Source: JAKFDK01 sp036676195 (lineage in GTDB: Bacteria; Bacillota; Sulfobacillia; Symbiobacteriales; ZC4RG38). From it: a stretch of 64,000 nucleotides of DNA. This document shows, one piece after another, positions 7,973-16,825 of the stretch; the first letter of the stretch is position 1, and the number at the start of each line of letters is the position of its first letter. Made by a program: the position numbers and the translations under genes. The DNA lies in NCBI GenBank assembly GCA_036676195.1, contig JAKFDK010000056.1:1-64000 (forward strand). The letters run 5' to 3'. A model generated the notes under the pieces. That model searched no databases, was not told the DNA's origin, and saw nothing but the letters and a program-made list of their open reading frames with translations.

Positions 7973-9730
7973 TTACCGGACCGTCGCTTGCCCGCGGTAG
8001 ACCAGGCCGCGCATCCCGTCCACGGTAACCACTGCCCCGCTCTGGATGGTCCTGGTGGCACCGATGGCCCCCACAATCACCGGGATGCCCAGAGACAGGC
8101 ACACCACGGCAGCATGCGAAGTCAGCCCGCCTTCTTCGGTTACCACGGCGGCCACCCGCTCCATGGCGGGCACGTAGTTCAGGTCGGTGCCCACCGCCAC
8201 CAGCACATCCCCTTGCTGTACTGCCGCCGCCTCGTCCGGGCGCAGAACCACCCGGGCCACCCCGGTGGCAGCCTTACGGCCCACGCCGGTGCCAGTGGCG
8301 ATCACTTCAGCCACGGTCTGCACCTTAATCAGGTTGGTGGTGCCCTGCACGCCCACCGGCACGCCGGCGGTGATGACCACCAGGTCGCCACCCTTGACCA
8401 ACCCGGTCTGAAGGGCGCCCCGGACGGTGACATCCATCAGTTCATCTGTAGAGTGCGCCTCGGGCAACACCACCGGGCAAACGCCCCAGACCAGCATCAG
8501 GCGCCGGGCGGTGCTCTCGTGCGGCGTAACGGCAATAATCGGCACCCGCGGCCGGTACTTGGAAACCATCCGGGAACTGAACCCGGAAGAGGTGGCGGTG
8601 AGGATGGCCGCCGCGCCCAGATCCATGGCGGTGCTGACGGTGGCGTGGGCAATGGCCTCGGTAACGGTGCTCAGCAGCACACCGGCCTTGCGGCGTTTGC
8701 GGTTCAGGATGCCAACATAGTCCAGCGCCTGCTCGGTGCGGGTGGCAATGCTGGCCATGGTCCGCACGGTCTCCACCGGAAACTCGCCGGAGGCAGTCTC
8801 GGCACTGAGCATGATCGCATCGGAGCCATCGTAAATGGCATTGGCCACATCGGACGCCTCGGCCCGGGTGGGGCGGGGCTTGGTCACCATGGACTCAAGC
8901 ATCTGAGTCGCGGTGATAACCGGCTTGCCGTGGAAGCTGGCCCGTTCAATCATCGCCTTTTGCATCAGCGGAACCTCTTCGGTCGGTACCTCCACGCCGA
9001 GGTCACCCCGGGCGACCATCAGCCCGTCAGATACGTGCAGGATTTCTTCCAGGTTGTCGTACCCTTCCTGGGACTCCACCTTCGAGATGATATGCTGCCG
9101 CCCGCCAGCCTCTTCCAGCACCCGGCGAATGGCGAGGACATCCTCGGCCTTACGGACAAAGGAGGCAGCAATAAAGTCCACGTCCATCGCCACGCCAAAG
9201 CGGATGTCATCCATGTCCTTGGCGGATAGCGCGGGCAGGGACACCACGGTCCCCGGCAGGTTAATTTTTTTCCGGTTCGAAAGCGGCCCGCCGACTACCA
9301 CTTTACAGCGGACACCGGCCGGGGTAGTTTCGACAGCCTCCATGACCAGGTTACCGTCGTCCAGGTAAATGGTCCGGCCAGGGCCGACGTCCGCCACCAG
9401 CCCGGGGTATTCCACGTACACGCCTGTACTGTCACCGGTCCGGGGTTCTACGGAAAGGAAAAACTCCTGGCCTTCGGTCAGCATCACCTTGCCGGTCGCA
9501 AAGCTGCCAATTCGGATCTCGGGCCCCTTGAGATCCAGCATGATGGCAACGATACGCTGGCTGGCCCGACTGGCGGCCCGGATATTCTCGATGCGGCGGC
9601 GGTGATCATCCTGGGTGCCATGGGACAGGTTCAAACGTGCCACGTTCATCCCGGTTTCCATCAGCCGGACCAGCATCGCCACGCTTTCGCTGCTGGGTCC
9701 GATGGTTGCAACAATCTTTGTCTTGCGCAT
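7973..9730 (-). CDS. pyk: Pyruvate kinase with C-terminal PEP-utilizer swivelling domain
   Basis: The 585-aa protein makes pyruvate and ATP from PEP. The barrel begins RKTKIVATIGPSS and has MNVARLNLSHG, LDLKGPEIRIG, ISKVESQEGYDN, MVARGDLGVE and KPVITATQMLESM. An allosteric domain follows. The last ~100 residues form an extra swivelling PEP-utilizer domain with GLTSHAAVVCLSLGIPVIVGA, as in Bacillus/Geobacillus enzymes of about 585 aa. I start it at ATG 9730 after AGGAGG (an in-frame extension to 9832 is not family-like). It follows pfkA with a 73-bp gap, giving a glycolytic operon. Confidence 0.96.
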   Translation of the reverse strand: MRKTKIVATIGPSSESVAMLVRLMETGMNVARLNLSHGTQDDHRRRIENIRAASRASQRIVAIMLDLKGPEIRIGSFATGKVMLTEGQEFFLSVEPRTGDSTGVYVEYPGLVADVGPGRTIYLDDGNLVMEAVETTPAGVRCKVVVGGPLSNRKKINLPGTVVSLPALSAKDMDDIRFGVAMDVDFIAASFVRKAEDVLAIRRVLEEAGGRQHIISKVESQEGYDNLEEILHVSDGLMVARGDLGVEVPTEEVPLMQKAMIERASFHGKPVITATQMLESMVTKPRPTRAEASDVANAIYDGSDAIMLSAETASGEFPVETVRTMASIATRTEQALDYVGILNRKRRKAGVLLSTVTEAIAHATVSTAMDLGAAAILTATSSGFSSRMVSKYRPRVPIIAVTPHESTARRLMLVWGVCPVVLPEAHSTDELMDVTVRGALQTGLVKGGDLVVITAGVPVGVQGTTNLIKVQTVAEVIATGTGVGRKAATGVARVVLRPDEAAAVQQGDVLVAVGTDLNYVPAMERVAAVVTEEGGLTSHAAVVCLSLGIPVIVGAIGATRTIQSGAVVTVDGMRGLVYRGQATVR

Positions 9731-9803
9731 GGTTATCCTCCTGTATCCCCGGTCCCCGCTGCTGCCAAGCTCGCCAGCGGGCACATGTCCGCTGGCAGGC
9801 CGC

Positions 9804-10763
9804 TCAGATCGCCAGCCCTTCGGCCAACTCAATTAAATGGCCCGGAATCGGCTTGCTTTGCCCAATCACAAGATCAAAGGCCTGAACGACCACTTCGTTA
9901 TTCTGAATACCAACAAACTGGTCACCCGCTCCGGCCGCCAGCAGTTCGGCGGCCCGGGCACCCAGCCGACTGGCCAACATGGCATCCACCGCCGTGGGTG
10001 CGCCGCCGCGCTGGATGTGGCCAAGCACCGTCACCCGAGTGTCGAACCCGGTCCGGGCCTTGATCGCTTCACCCACGCTGAAACCGCTGGTCACACCTTC
10101 GGCCACAATAATAATGGAATGGCGCTTGCCCCGCTCATGGCTGGCCAGCAATCGTCCGCAGACCACGTCCATCTCCAGGGGCGCCTCCGGAATCAGGATC
10201 GATTCCGCACCACCGGCCAGTCCGGCGGAAAGGGCAATCCAGCCGCTGTGGCGCCCCATGACCTCTACCACAAAAGTCCGCTCATGGGAAGTGGCGGTAT
10301 CCCGGATCTTGTTCAGGGCATCCAACACCGTGTTCACCGCGGTATCAAACCCAATGGTCAGGTCGGTGCCGAAAATGTCGTTGTCGATGGTACCGGGCAC
10401 GCCAATGCAGGGCAGACCCAGCTGAGTCAGAACCCGGGCACCCCGGAAGGAGCCATCGCCACCGACCACCACCAGGCCGTCCAGTCCGGCCCGGCGCGCC
10501 TGGTCGAGCGCTTCCTCCTGACCGGCGCGGGTCATGAAACGGTCACTGCGGGCTGTCCGCAAAATCGTGCCGCCGCGGTGGATAATATCGCCCACATCCC
10601 GCATGGTCAGGGGTAGGAAGTCCCCGGCAATGAGACCGGCGTAGCCGCGCCGCACGCCGGTGACTTCCAGACCAAGACCGGTGGCCCGCCGGACCACCGC
10701 ACGGGTGGCGGCGTTCATGCCGGGGGCGTCACCGCCGCTAGTAAGGACGCCGATTCTTTTCAA
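9804..10763 (-). CDS. pfkA: ATP-dependent 6-phosphofructokinase
   Basis: The 319-aa protein phosphorylates fructose-6-phosphate. It has the ATP site LTSGGDAPGMNAA, VVVGGDGSFRGA, the catalytic PGTIDNDIFGTD, the substrate region VVEVMGRHSGWIAL and VLGHIQRGGAPTAVD. The length matches PfkA of Firmicutes. The start is TTG 10763, with AAGGAGAG about 10 nt upstream. It lies between a small conserved protein gene and pyk, the common Firmicute order. Confidence 0.96.
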   Translation of the reverse strand: MKRIGVLTSGGDAPGMNAATRAVVRRATGLGLEVTGVRRGYAGLIAGDFLPLTMRDVGDIIHRGGTILRTARSDRFMTRAGQEEALDQARRAGLDGLVVVGGDGSFRGARVLTQLGLPCIGVPGTIDNDIFGTDLTIGFDTAVNTVLDALNKIRDTATSHERTFVVEVMGRHSGWIALSAGLAGGAESILIPEAPLEMDVVCGRLLASHERGKRHSIIIVAEGVTSGFSVGEAIKARTGFDTRVTVLGHIQRGGAPTAVDAMLASRLGARAAELLAAGAGDQFVGIQNNEVVVQAFDLVIGQSKPIPGHLIELAEGLAI

Positions 10764-10802
10764 ACCCGGAACTCTCCTTCGTTGTGTACAGACTGGGCGC
10801 AG

Positions 10803-11009
10803 TCAGGAACGTCCGAGCGCATCTGTGAGAATTTCATGGGCTTCCTGCGCCTCGCCCTGTGGAACCATGACCTCTACCGGTCCCGCACCTGTGGCAGCAG
10901 ATGCAAGCCCGGTGGCCCGCAGGTTGACCAGGATCCCCTCATTCGTCAGAAGTTGCTTGATTCGCTCAGCTGCGGTCTTGTTGGGGGCGATGTAAATTAC
11001 GGTCCACAT
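10803..11009 (-). CDS. Small conserved protein upstream of pfkA
   Basis: This is a 68-aa protein that reads like a small alpha/beta fold of DUF2007 or putative signal-transducing type. It opens MWTVIYIAPNKTAAERIKQL and ends with EAQEAHEILTDALGR. The ATG at 11009 has AGGAGG with 10-nt spacing. A similar small protein often sits immediately before pfkA in Clostridia (family recollection, unverified). The function is unknown. It heads the pfkA-pyk transcript. Confidence 0.75.
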   Translation of the reverse strand: MWTVIYIAPNKTAAERIKQLLTNEGILVNLRATGLASAATGAGPVEVMVPQGEAQEAHEILTDALGRS

Positions 11010-11368
11010 TGCATCTACCGCCTCCTACCGCGCAAGACCTACCAACCTTCGGGACTTCCGGTCAGACACACACCTATTTTGCCGCGACAGCCCGCTGTCT
11101 TCCGGGGGTATCAACTTTTCCCGATGATTCGACGGACCGCCGCGCCGACTCCTGCCGTGGGCCGGCACCCGGCCCGCCCGAAGCACGCTGCCCGAATCTT
11201 CTTGTTCACTGCCTATTTCATCTCTATTTGGAAAGTCGTGTTAGCTGAATTATACACGATTTACCGTGGGTACACCAGAGGTTCGCCGTTGCGCCTCGTC
11301 CTTAACTTTTTAGATAATGCCATGAAAGACCTGCCAGTTCCGGTGCCAACCCATGACAAAATCAAATA
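11010..11368. other. Intergenic region upstream of the pfkA operon
   Basis: Just over 350 bases with no supported gene. On the minus strand a consensus TATAAT lies at 11254-11249, a possible -10 for the pfkA operon, though no good -35 is seen and the leader would be about 235 nt. The rest shows only weak, shadow-like openings. Confidence 0.4.
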
Positions 11369-11409
11369 CCCGGTATCCCCGCCGCCTTGGCGAATACGGG
11401 GACACCGGG
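11369..11409 (-). terminator. Terminator of the first cysH gene
   Basis: A 13-bp stem (11369-11381 with 11397-11409, one G-U pair) encloses a small inner CGCC/GGCG hairpin. The minus strand continues TATTTGATTTTG. It lies just past the cysH stop at 11423. Confidence 0.75.
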
Positions 11410-11422
11410 GTGCTCGGGTTGC

Positions 11423-12127
11423 TTATTTGTGCAGTCCGCACTCGGTTTTGCCAAACTGGCTCCAACGTCCGGCCCGTGGGTCCTCGCCAGCCGCCACCGG
11501 TCGGGTACAGTGCCGACAGCCGATGGACGGGTAGTTCTGGTCGTGCAGCGGGTTGTAGGGTACATCACGGGTGTGGATGTACTGCCAGACGTCTCGGGTC
11601 GTCCAGGCGGCCAGGGGGTTGATCTTGACCAGCGCGAACTTTTCATCCCAGCTCACCACCGGGGCATTTGCCCGAGTCGGCGCCTGTTCCCGGCGGATGC
11701 CGGTGATCCAGGCCCGGTAGTTACCCAGGACCCGGCGCAGCGGCTCGACCTTGCGCAAGCTGCAGCACTGGTCCGGGTCCTGGCTCCAGAGGGCGTCACC
11801 ATGTCGGGTCGCCTGCTGTTCCAGGGTCAGCAGCGGGCTGACCCGGACGATGTGTACATCGTACCGGGCGGCAATTCGGTCCCGGGTCTGGTACGTTTCC
11901 GGAAACAGCACGTCGGTGTCCAGGTAAAACACGTGGGTGCCCGGCCGGATTTGCGCAATCATGTCGACCAGGGCCACATCCTCGGCGCCGAAGCTGCACG
12001 CCAGGGCGATCTCCCCCTGGCCAAAGGCGTTTAGCGCCCAGCATAGGATGTCAGCCGGTGTCTTTTCCGCCAGATCGGCGTTGACGGCCTGCAGTTTAGC
12101 GGCCGTCCACTCCTTCACATTTGCCAA
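11423..12127 (-). CDS. cysH: Phosphoadenylyl-/adenylyl-sulfate reductase, copy 1
   Basis: The 234-aa protein reduces activated sulfate to sulfite. It has the PP-loop-like ALACSFGAEDVALVDM and FYLDTDVLFPETY. It carries all four Fe-S cysteines of the assimilatory APS-reductase class: QCCSLRKVEPL and GCRHCTRPV. The C-terminal catalytic ECGLH motif is present. The CC...CxxC set predicts a 4Fe-4S cluster, so APS rather than PAPS may be the substrate. It stands apart from the cysC-sat operon, which has its own paralogue at 44346-45029. The ATG at 12127 has a GGGGG tract upstream. Confidence 0.92.
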   Translation of the reverse strand: MANVKEWTAAKLQAVNADLAEKTPADILCWALNAFGQGEIALACSFGAEDVALVDMIAQIRPGTHVFYLDTDVLFPETYQTRDRIAARYDVHIVRVSPLLTLEQQATRHGDALWSQDPDQCCSLRKVEPLRRVLGNYRAWITGIRREQAPTRANAPVVSWDEKFALVKINPLAAWTTRDVWQYIHTRDVPYNPLHDQNYPSIGCRHCTRPVAAGEDPRAGRWSQFGKTECGLHK

Positions 12128-12222
12128 CGGTATAACCCCCTGTGTCTCCTGTGGCTCAGGAGTGACCGGCGTGGTCCGCCGTCTCCTGCAGGGTATGGGG
12201 GTGCCGCCGGGAAGGTGAAGCG

Positions 12223-12738
12223 CTAGCGGGCCACCGCCACGGCTGCCGTACGTGCCGCTTCCAGAACGGCGGCGTAGTTGGGTTCCTGCCCGGCCGACGG
12301 CAGGTATTCGGCATAAACCACGATGCCGGCGGCATCCACCACAAAGGTGGCGCGGGAGAGAATTCTGATCTCCTGCATCAACGTGCCGTAGGCCTGGCCG
12401 AAGGCCACCGCATTGAAGTCGGAGAGTACCTTGACCTTGTCAATACCGGCGGCGCCGCACCAACGGCCCTGGGCAAAGGGCAGGTCCACTGATATGGTGT
12501 AGATCTCCACCCCCGGTACAGTGGCAGCCTCGTGGTTAAACCGGCGGGTCTCGGTGTCGCAGACCCCGGTATCCAGGGAGGGCACGCTGTTCAGGATGCG
12601 CACCCGCCCGGCGGTGGTGCTGAAATCGAAGGGGGCCAGGGTGGGTTCGAAGGCGGTGAACTGCGGGGCCCGGTCACCAACTTTTACGCCGGCGGCAATC
12701 GTTGCCTGCAAGGGACCGAACTGAAAGCTCTGCGCCAT
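12223..12738 (-). CDS. tpx: Thiol peroxidase (Tpx, atypical 2-Cys peroxiredoxin)
   Basis: The 171-aa protein reduces hydroperoxides. The peroxidatic Cys is in NSVPSLDTGVCDTETRRFN. The resolving Cys is in PFAQGRWCGAAGI, matching the fixed Tpx spacing. The length equals typical Tpx. The ATG at 12738 follows AGGAGG. It has its own promoter (12811-12839) and is monocistronic. Confidence 0.95.
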   Translation of the reverse strand: MAQSFQFGPLQATIAAGVKVGDRAPQFTAFEPTLAPFDFSTTAGRVRILNSVPSLDTGVCDTETRRFNHEAATVPGVEIYTISVDLPFAQGRWCGAAGIDKVKVLSDFNAVAFGQAYGTLMQEIRILSRATFVVDAAGIVVYAEYLPSAGQEPNYAAVLEAARTAAVAVAR

Positions 12739-12810
12739 GTGGGGGTTACCTCCTCTTTTGCCCGGGGTCCCCGGCCGGTGTGGCCGGATTCCCCATCGGC
12801 ACTTGTATTT

Positions 12811-12839
12811 ACCTTAGCAAAATACAGATGGAATTTCAA
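12811..12839 (-). promoter_or_regulatory. Promoter of tpx
   Basis: On the minus strand TTGAAA (12839-12834) and TAAGGT (12816-12811) are spaced 17 bp apart, about 75 bp before the tpx start. A short inverted repeat TTAGGAAACTAA overlaps the region just upstream of the -35 and could be an operator (speculative). Confidence 0.65.
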
Positions 12840-12890
12840 CTTAGGAAACTAAAATATTTCCTTCGCAAGCGAAGGGTGGCCGAATGCCTT

Positions 12891-12922
12891 GAGGCCCCCT
12901 CCATTGCCTGGGAGGGGGCCTC
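12891..12922 (-). terminator. Hairpin terminator of the YcaO/ABC operon
   Basis: A perfect 12-bp stem (12891-12902 with 12911-12922, 8-nt loop) lies 22 bp past the last permease stop. The T-run after it is weak. Confidence 0.7.
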
Positions 12923-12944
12923 CTTCACGTTCATATTCAGTTGT

Positions 12945-13730
12945 TCAGTTCGCGCTGGCATACCGGCGGACGCCGGCCAGCCACTGAACACGGGCAACCA
13001 TGCCGAGAACGACGGTCGAACCAGCCAGCGTCACCAGGCTCATTGGATTGAACCCGCCCTGCAGAACCTCTACAGGCAGATTTGTAGCTGTCAACACAGG
13101 AAGTCCAACTGATAGGACTGCTTGGATCAGTCTGGGGTACACGCTTCGGGGCCGTGACGCGAATTCAAAGAGATATTCAGGAATCCCCATCAACTGTTGG
13201 GGGCGCTCAATCCAAAACGCCATCGAGACAAAAACTTGATTGAGTAGATAGTAGAAGGCCACTCCACACAGAACCAAGCCGGTGTATGCACCCCATGCCC
13301 ACATGGTAATAGAAACGTTGAGGTGTGGCCAGCAATAGGCGATGAGCCCAATGGGGATCACTAGATTGACCAGGCTTGGATAGTCCAGGTTCTTGATGCT
13401 ACACAGCAGTTGTGAGTCAACGGGACGAACGAGATCATAGTCAAGTTGGCCTTCGATAATCTTATCCATGAGTTCTTCGTGAGATTGGACAAATAGGAAT
13501 TGATACAGGTGCTGGATAAAACCACACGTCGCCATCAGGGCTAAAAAGGAGTAGAAATCCCACCCGGCAATACGCTCAGTAAACTGGTAATAGACCAGCA
13601 GGGTCACTACTTCTGCTACGGCAAATAACGTACCAAAAATAATAACGAAGGCTGCAGACAAGCGATACGCCAGCATCTGGGCCAGGCTCCGTTGGGCAAG
13701 TAACTTCAATAAGGAGAACGTGCTCCCCAT
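12945..13730 (-). CDS. ABC-2 type exporter permease, subunit 2 of the YcaO cluster
   Basis: The 261-aa protein has about six hydrophobic segments and resembles the DUF990/ABC-2 permease group. Readable parts are IIFGTLFAVAEVVTLLVYYQF near the N-terminus and VNLVIPIGLIAYCW in the middle. It starts 1 bp after the stop of the other permease, with GGGGG upstream, so the two are translated together. With the ATPase at 14522-15502 it would form a heterodimeric exporter, most simply for the product of the upstream YcaO/peptide pair. Its base composition is more AT-rich than the flanking chromosome. Confidence 0.82.
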   Translation of the reverse strand: MGSTFSLLKLLAQRSLAQMLAYRLSAAFVIIFGTLFAVAEVVTLLVYYQFTERIAGWDFYSFLALMATCGFIQHLYQFLFVQSHEELMDKIIEGQLDYDLVRPVDSQLLCSIKNLDYPSLVNLVIPIGLIAYCWPHLNVSITMWAWGAYTGLVLCGVAFYYLLNQVFVSMAFWIERPQQLMGIPEYLFEFASRPRSVYPRLIQAVLSVGLPVLTATNLPVEVLQGGFNPMSLVTLAGSTVVLGMVARVQWLAGVRRYASAN

Positions 13731-13731
13731 A

Positions 13732-14517
13732 TTATCCGCTTACCCCCTCATACCTTCTAAGCCCATACCTCCAAAGTAGGGTGTAAACAATGTATGAAAC
13801 GATGTTCCACCCGACAGACACGGCGATAAAACGCAGCACTTCCGTCTGCGAAAACGCCCCTTGTAAAGCCCGCGCATTGACAAATCCAAACAGCGAAAAG
13901 GGCGTGTACGCCAAGACGTGCGCCAGGTCCGGGGGCAACACGTTCAGTGGGAACAGGGTACCCCCGAGAAGCGCCATCAGGGAATTGTAGAGGGGTTTCA
14001 TGGGCCACATTTCAACGAGCCAGAAACTCAAGGCACCAAGGACTGAACCAAACAGGAACAGGAGGATGAAATTGCTGAACACAAGGACCAGGGCGGTCCA
14101 CGATACTGCATGAAGTTTCACAACACCAGCACTCCAGAGAACGAAAGCAACCGCCCCACTGGCCACCAGTTCCACTGCCTTCGTTCCGGCAAAAACCGCA
14201 GAACTGTCACCAAGAAAACTGTAAGGGCGTACGAGGTATGCATTAAGAGTCCCCTTGCGGACCAGACCGGAAAGCCTGAAAATGTGTGATGCGGAGAAAC
14301 TGACCGTTAACAAAGACACGAGGATGAGGTAAGTTGCCAATTCATTGAACGAATAGCCCTGAATCGCGGCAGGATTTCCCCGGAATATGCTTCGCCAAAC
14401 AAAGATTGTTGTCAACATCTGCACCAGGTGAACCGCAATGCCTGTAAGAACGCCCCACTTGTAACCTAACCTTGCCGCCATGTGGTTAAGGAACACCCGA
14501 TAATACGGTCTTATCAC
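13732..14517 (-). CDS. ABC-2 type exporter permease, subunit 1 of the YcaO cluster
   Basis: The 261-aa protein has six likely membrane segments (e.g. ELVASGAVAFVLWSAGVV, FSNFILLFLFGSVLGALSF) and fits the DUF990/ABC-2 permease family, usually found in pairs. The GTG at 14517 follows GAGGTG and lies 4 bp after the ATPase stop. It is of similar length to its neighbour, supporting a heterodimeric channel. Substrate specificity cannot be read. Confidence 0.82.
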   Translation of the reverse strand: MIRPYYRVFLNHMAARLGYKWGVLTGIAVHLVQMLTTIFVWRSIFRGNPAAIQGYSFNELATYLILVSLLTVSFSASHIFRLSGLVRKGTLNAYLVRPYSFLGDSSAVFAGTKAVELVASGAVAFVLWSAGVVKLHAVSWTALVLVFSNFILLFLFGSVLGALSFWLVEMWPMKPLYNSLMALLGGTLFPLNVLPPDLAHVLAYTPFSLFGFVNARALQGAFSQTEVLRFIAVSVGWNIVSYIVYTLLWRYGLRRYEGVSG

Positions 14518-14521
14518 TGGA

Positions 14522-15502
14522 TTACACCTCGCGATCAGCAGCCTGCGAGAAAAGATCGTATAAGACGTCCTCCAACGGCTTGTCTTGTGTGGTGATATTT
14601 TGAATGGTTATCCCGCCCGCAATTTCTAGCAGAGCCTGACTCAGTTCATCAGCAGGTACTTCGCACTCCCATATATGGTCGGCTACACTGCGAAATCCTA
14701 GCGGATGTCCGGAAAGATTCTCGCGGGCCTCGACCCGCAAGATTTTCATATCGTGATGGAATGCGAGCAGGTTCTTTAGGGTGCCATCATATTGAACATG
14801 TCCTTGCCGCAAGATCACCAGGCGGTCTGCCAATGCCTCAATATCCCTTGCGTAGTGACTCGTCATAATGATTGTCGTTTGAAACCTCTTATTCACATCG
14901 CGCAGGAATGCGTGAATGGCTCTTTGGCTAGCAATATCTAGCCCAATCGTGGGTTCATCCAGTAATAGCAGGGCCGGCTGGTGCAGCAGGGCGGCGATCA
15001 GCTCAAACTTCATGCGCTCACCGAGCGATAATTTGCGTACAGGCGTATGCAAGCGCTCACTGACCCCAAGCGTTCCCAACAGGAATGTGAGACGGCCATG
15101 GTAGTCATGATCACTTACCTTATAAACTTCTTTTAATAGGGCAAAGGTATCGGAAGCAGGCAAGTCCCACATAAGCTGACTTTTTTGTCCCAACACCAGT
15201 CCGATTCGACGAAGGTATTGCCGAGGCTTTTTGTATGGTTGGTATCCCATCACTTCGATTGCTCCCCGCCTCGGATGAATCAGTCCAGCCAGGATTTTCA
15301 TCAACGTCGTTTTGCCAGCACCGTTAGGCCCCAGTAGTCCCACCATTTCGCCCTCGCGAATTGTCAAGTGTAGGTTTCGAAGGGCGGCTTTCCGTTCTAC
15401 TTTACGATGTATAAAATCCATTAGTGACCCAATGAATCCCTCAGTCTTCTGGTATGTTACATACTCGTGACTCAAGTCTTGAATGGAAACTATCGTCATC
15501 AC
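14522..15502 (-). CDS. ABC transporter ATPase of the YcaO cluster
   Basis: The 326-aa protein has Walker A GLLGPNGAGKTTLMK, a Q-loop, signature LSLGERMKFELIAALL, Walker B ALLLLDEPTIGLD and the H-loop region IIMTSHY. It belongs to the ABC-2 (DUF990-associated, NatA-like) exporters. The atypical signature with GER rather than GQR/GGQ is usual in that subgroup. It begins at GTG 15502 (or ATG 15499) behind GGGGGG, 18 bp after the YcaO stop, so it is part of the same transcript. The predicted role is to power export of, or immunity to, the modified peptide (inference). Confidence 0.9.
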   Translation of the reverse strand: MMTIVSIQDLSHEYVTYQKTEGFIGSLMDFIHRKVERKAALRNLHLTIREGEMVGLLGPNGAGKTTLMKILAGLIHPRRGAIEVMGYQPYKKPRQYLRRIGLVLGQKSQLMWDLPASDTFALLKEVYKVSDHDYHGRLTFLLGTLGVSERLHTPVRKLSLGERMKFELIAALLHQPALLLLDEPTIGLDIASQRAIHAFLRDVNKRFQTTIIMTSHYARDIEALADRLVILRQGHVQYDGTLKNLLAFHHDMKILRVEARENLSGHPLGFRSVADHIWECEVPADELSQALLEIAGGITIQNITTQDKPLEDVLYDLFSQAADREV

Positions 15503-15520
15503 TGATGCCCCCCTTAAGGG

Positions 15521-16732
15521 CTATTCCAACAATTTCATACCGCGCCGAGAAGGCAACACTTCCAACCCACTTCTAATCAAATGGAATTTTTCGAGGCCAG
15601 GAATTACACTGTGAACACAGGTTATATCCGAAATCGCCGACTTATAATTGGTTGTCCAATAGATAGAATAGCCATTTTCTTTCACGAGATTAACAAGTGC
15701 ACCCAAGTAATCAGTCATAGAGGTTTTGTCCGTAACTTTAGGCAAGTCTTCATATCGCGCGTTCACGTACTGGTGGTTATCAAACTCTAGTGTTATACAC
15801 TTTTTATACCTACCAAGGGACCCGAATCTACGTAGTATATAGGCATCCTTACGATCTAATGAATGGTCTTTCAAGTGAAATGCTTGGAGTACCTCGAGTA
15901 CAGCCCGTTCAACCGCATACCAAGGCAAAATTGACGCTCCTGAACCAACGTAGGGTACTACTTGGTCCCCTCTCCGAACTATGGCAAGGCAAGCTGGCAG
16001 TCGAAAATCGCTGGTAATGTCTATCAGAGTAATATGGTTTCCAATCGCTCTTTCCGCCCTTTCAATTAGAACGTGACTGTTCTTGGGTAAACTCCTCTTA
16101 TCTAGGAGTCTAATTGGCGAAGGCTGTTTACGTATAAAAGTTCTTAACAAAAAGCAAGATAACGCATCGCGTTCAAGCAACTCGCTCACAGCATGTATCG
16201 TGGCCTCTGTTGCAGTTAATCCGATCGCAGTTCCATTATTTGTGGAGTATTTGGATACCATTTTGTAATTGAATAAATCTCCAGGGTATGGTGCTTGAAC
16301 ATAGTGTGGCACCGAAAGAAATATGGGATAGTAAATGGTCCTACTGTCCGATAAACTCTTGTAGATTCGACACGGAATTCGGTCTCGAGGGCTGCGTTGA
16401 TACAGCATCTCGAGAACTCTCTCTGTACTGAGAAGGTCAGACCTTATCATGTTTGAAATTTCATCATAGTCACACATTTGATAAAGTGTTCTATGGTTAG
16501 TTAGGAAATGCTCTAAGGCTTCAAAAAGGGCACTCGCGATTGATTGATTCCCTCTCCCCTTGCCATTTCCAACGCTGACTTCGGTTCCTAGATGATCATA
16601 CAGGGAGCAGCGGTAGGTTCTCAGGTAATTCCCCGAATGGTTGAGTCTGAAGGTCAGGCCCAATTCACGAATTTCCTTTTCGGCCAATGCGATAGCCTGG
16701 CCGGTTGGTATGCTTCGTTCGGGTACGTTCAT
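15521..16732 (-). CDS. YcaO-domain protein (predicted RiPP backbone-modifying enzyme)
   Basis: The 403-aa protein has YcaO ATP/Mg-binding signatures. One is GKGRGNQSIASALFEALEHF (E71, E74). The other is HAVSELLERDAL (E184, E187, R188, D189). YcaO enzymes use ATP to activate peptide amide backbones, giving azolines, thioamides or amidines. No E1-like or ocin-ThiF cyclodehydratase partner, TfuA or dehydrogenase is nearby, and the C-terminus lacks the PxPxP tail of azoline-forming members, so the chemistry is open. I start at ATG 16732 (AAGGAGG, 6-nt spacing). A longer frame to 16807 would begin inside a hairpin. It lies downstream of a 49-aa peptide gene and upstream of exporter genes. Confidence 0.88.
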   Translation of the reverse strand: MNVPERSIPTGQAIALAEKEIRELGLTFRLNHSGNYLRTYRCSLYDHLGTEVSVGNGKGRGNQSIASALFEALEHFLTNHRTLYQMCDYDEISNMIRSDLLSTERVLEMLYQRSPRDRIPCRIYKSLSDSRTIYYPIFLSVPHYVQAPYPGDLFNYKMVSKYSTNNGTAIGLTATEATIHAVSELLERDALSCFLLRTFIRKQPSPIRLLDKRSLPKNSHVLIERAERAIGNHITLIDITSDFRLPACLAIVRRGDQVVPYVGSGASILPWYAVERAVLEVLQAFHLKDHSLDRKDAYILRRFGSLGRYKKCITLEFDNHQYVNARYEDLPKVTDKTSMTDYLGALVNLVKENGYSIYWTTNYKSAISDITCVHSVIPGLEKFHLIRSGLEVLPSRRGMKLLE

Positions 16733-16779
16733 TTGATTCCTCCTTCCGTGGTTTCCCAGTGGCTTACTTTGGTCAAAAG

Positions 16780-16817
16780 AGCAGGAAGTTTGCAGCTTGC
16801 ACTGCAAACTTCCTGCT
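16780..16817 (-). terminator. Attenuator hairpin between peptide gene and YcaO gene
   Basis: A perfect 16-bp stem (16780-16795 with 16802-16817, 6-nt loop) is followed on the minus strand by TTTTGACC. It sits 8 bp past the peptide stop and 47 bp before the YcaO start. A partial terminator here would make peptide mRNA in excess over enzyme mRNA, as in many RiPP operons. Confidence 0.85.
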
Positions 16818-16825
16818 GAGATATG

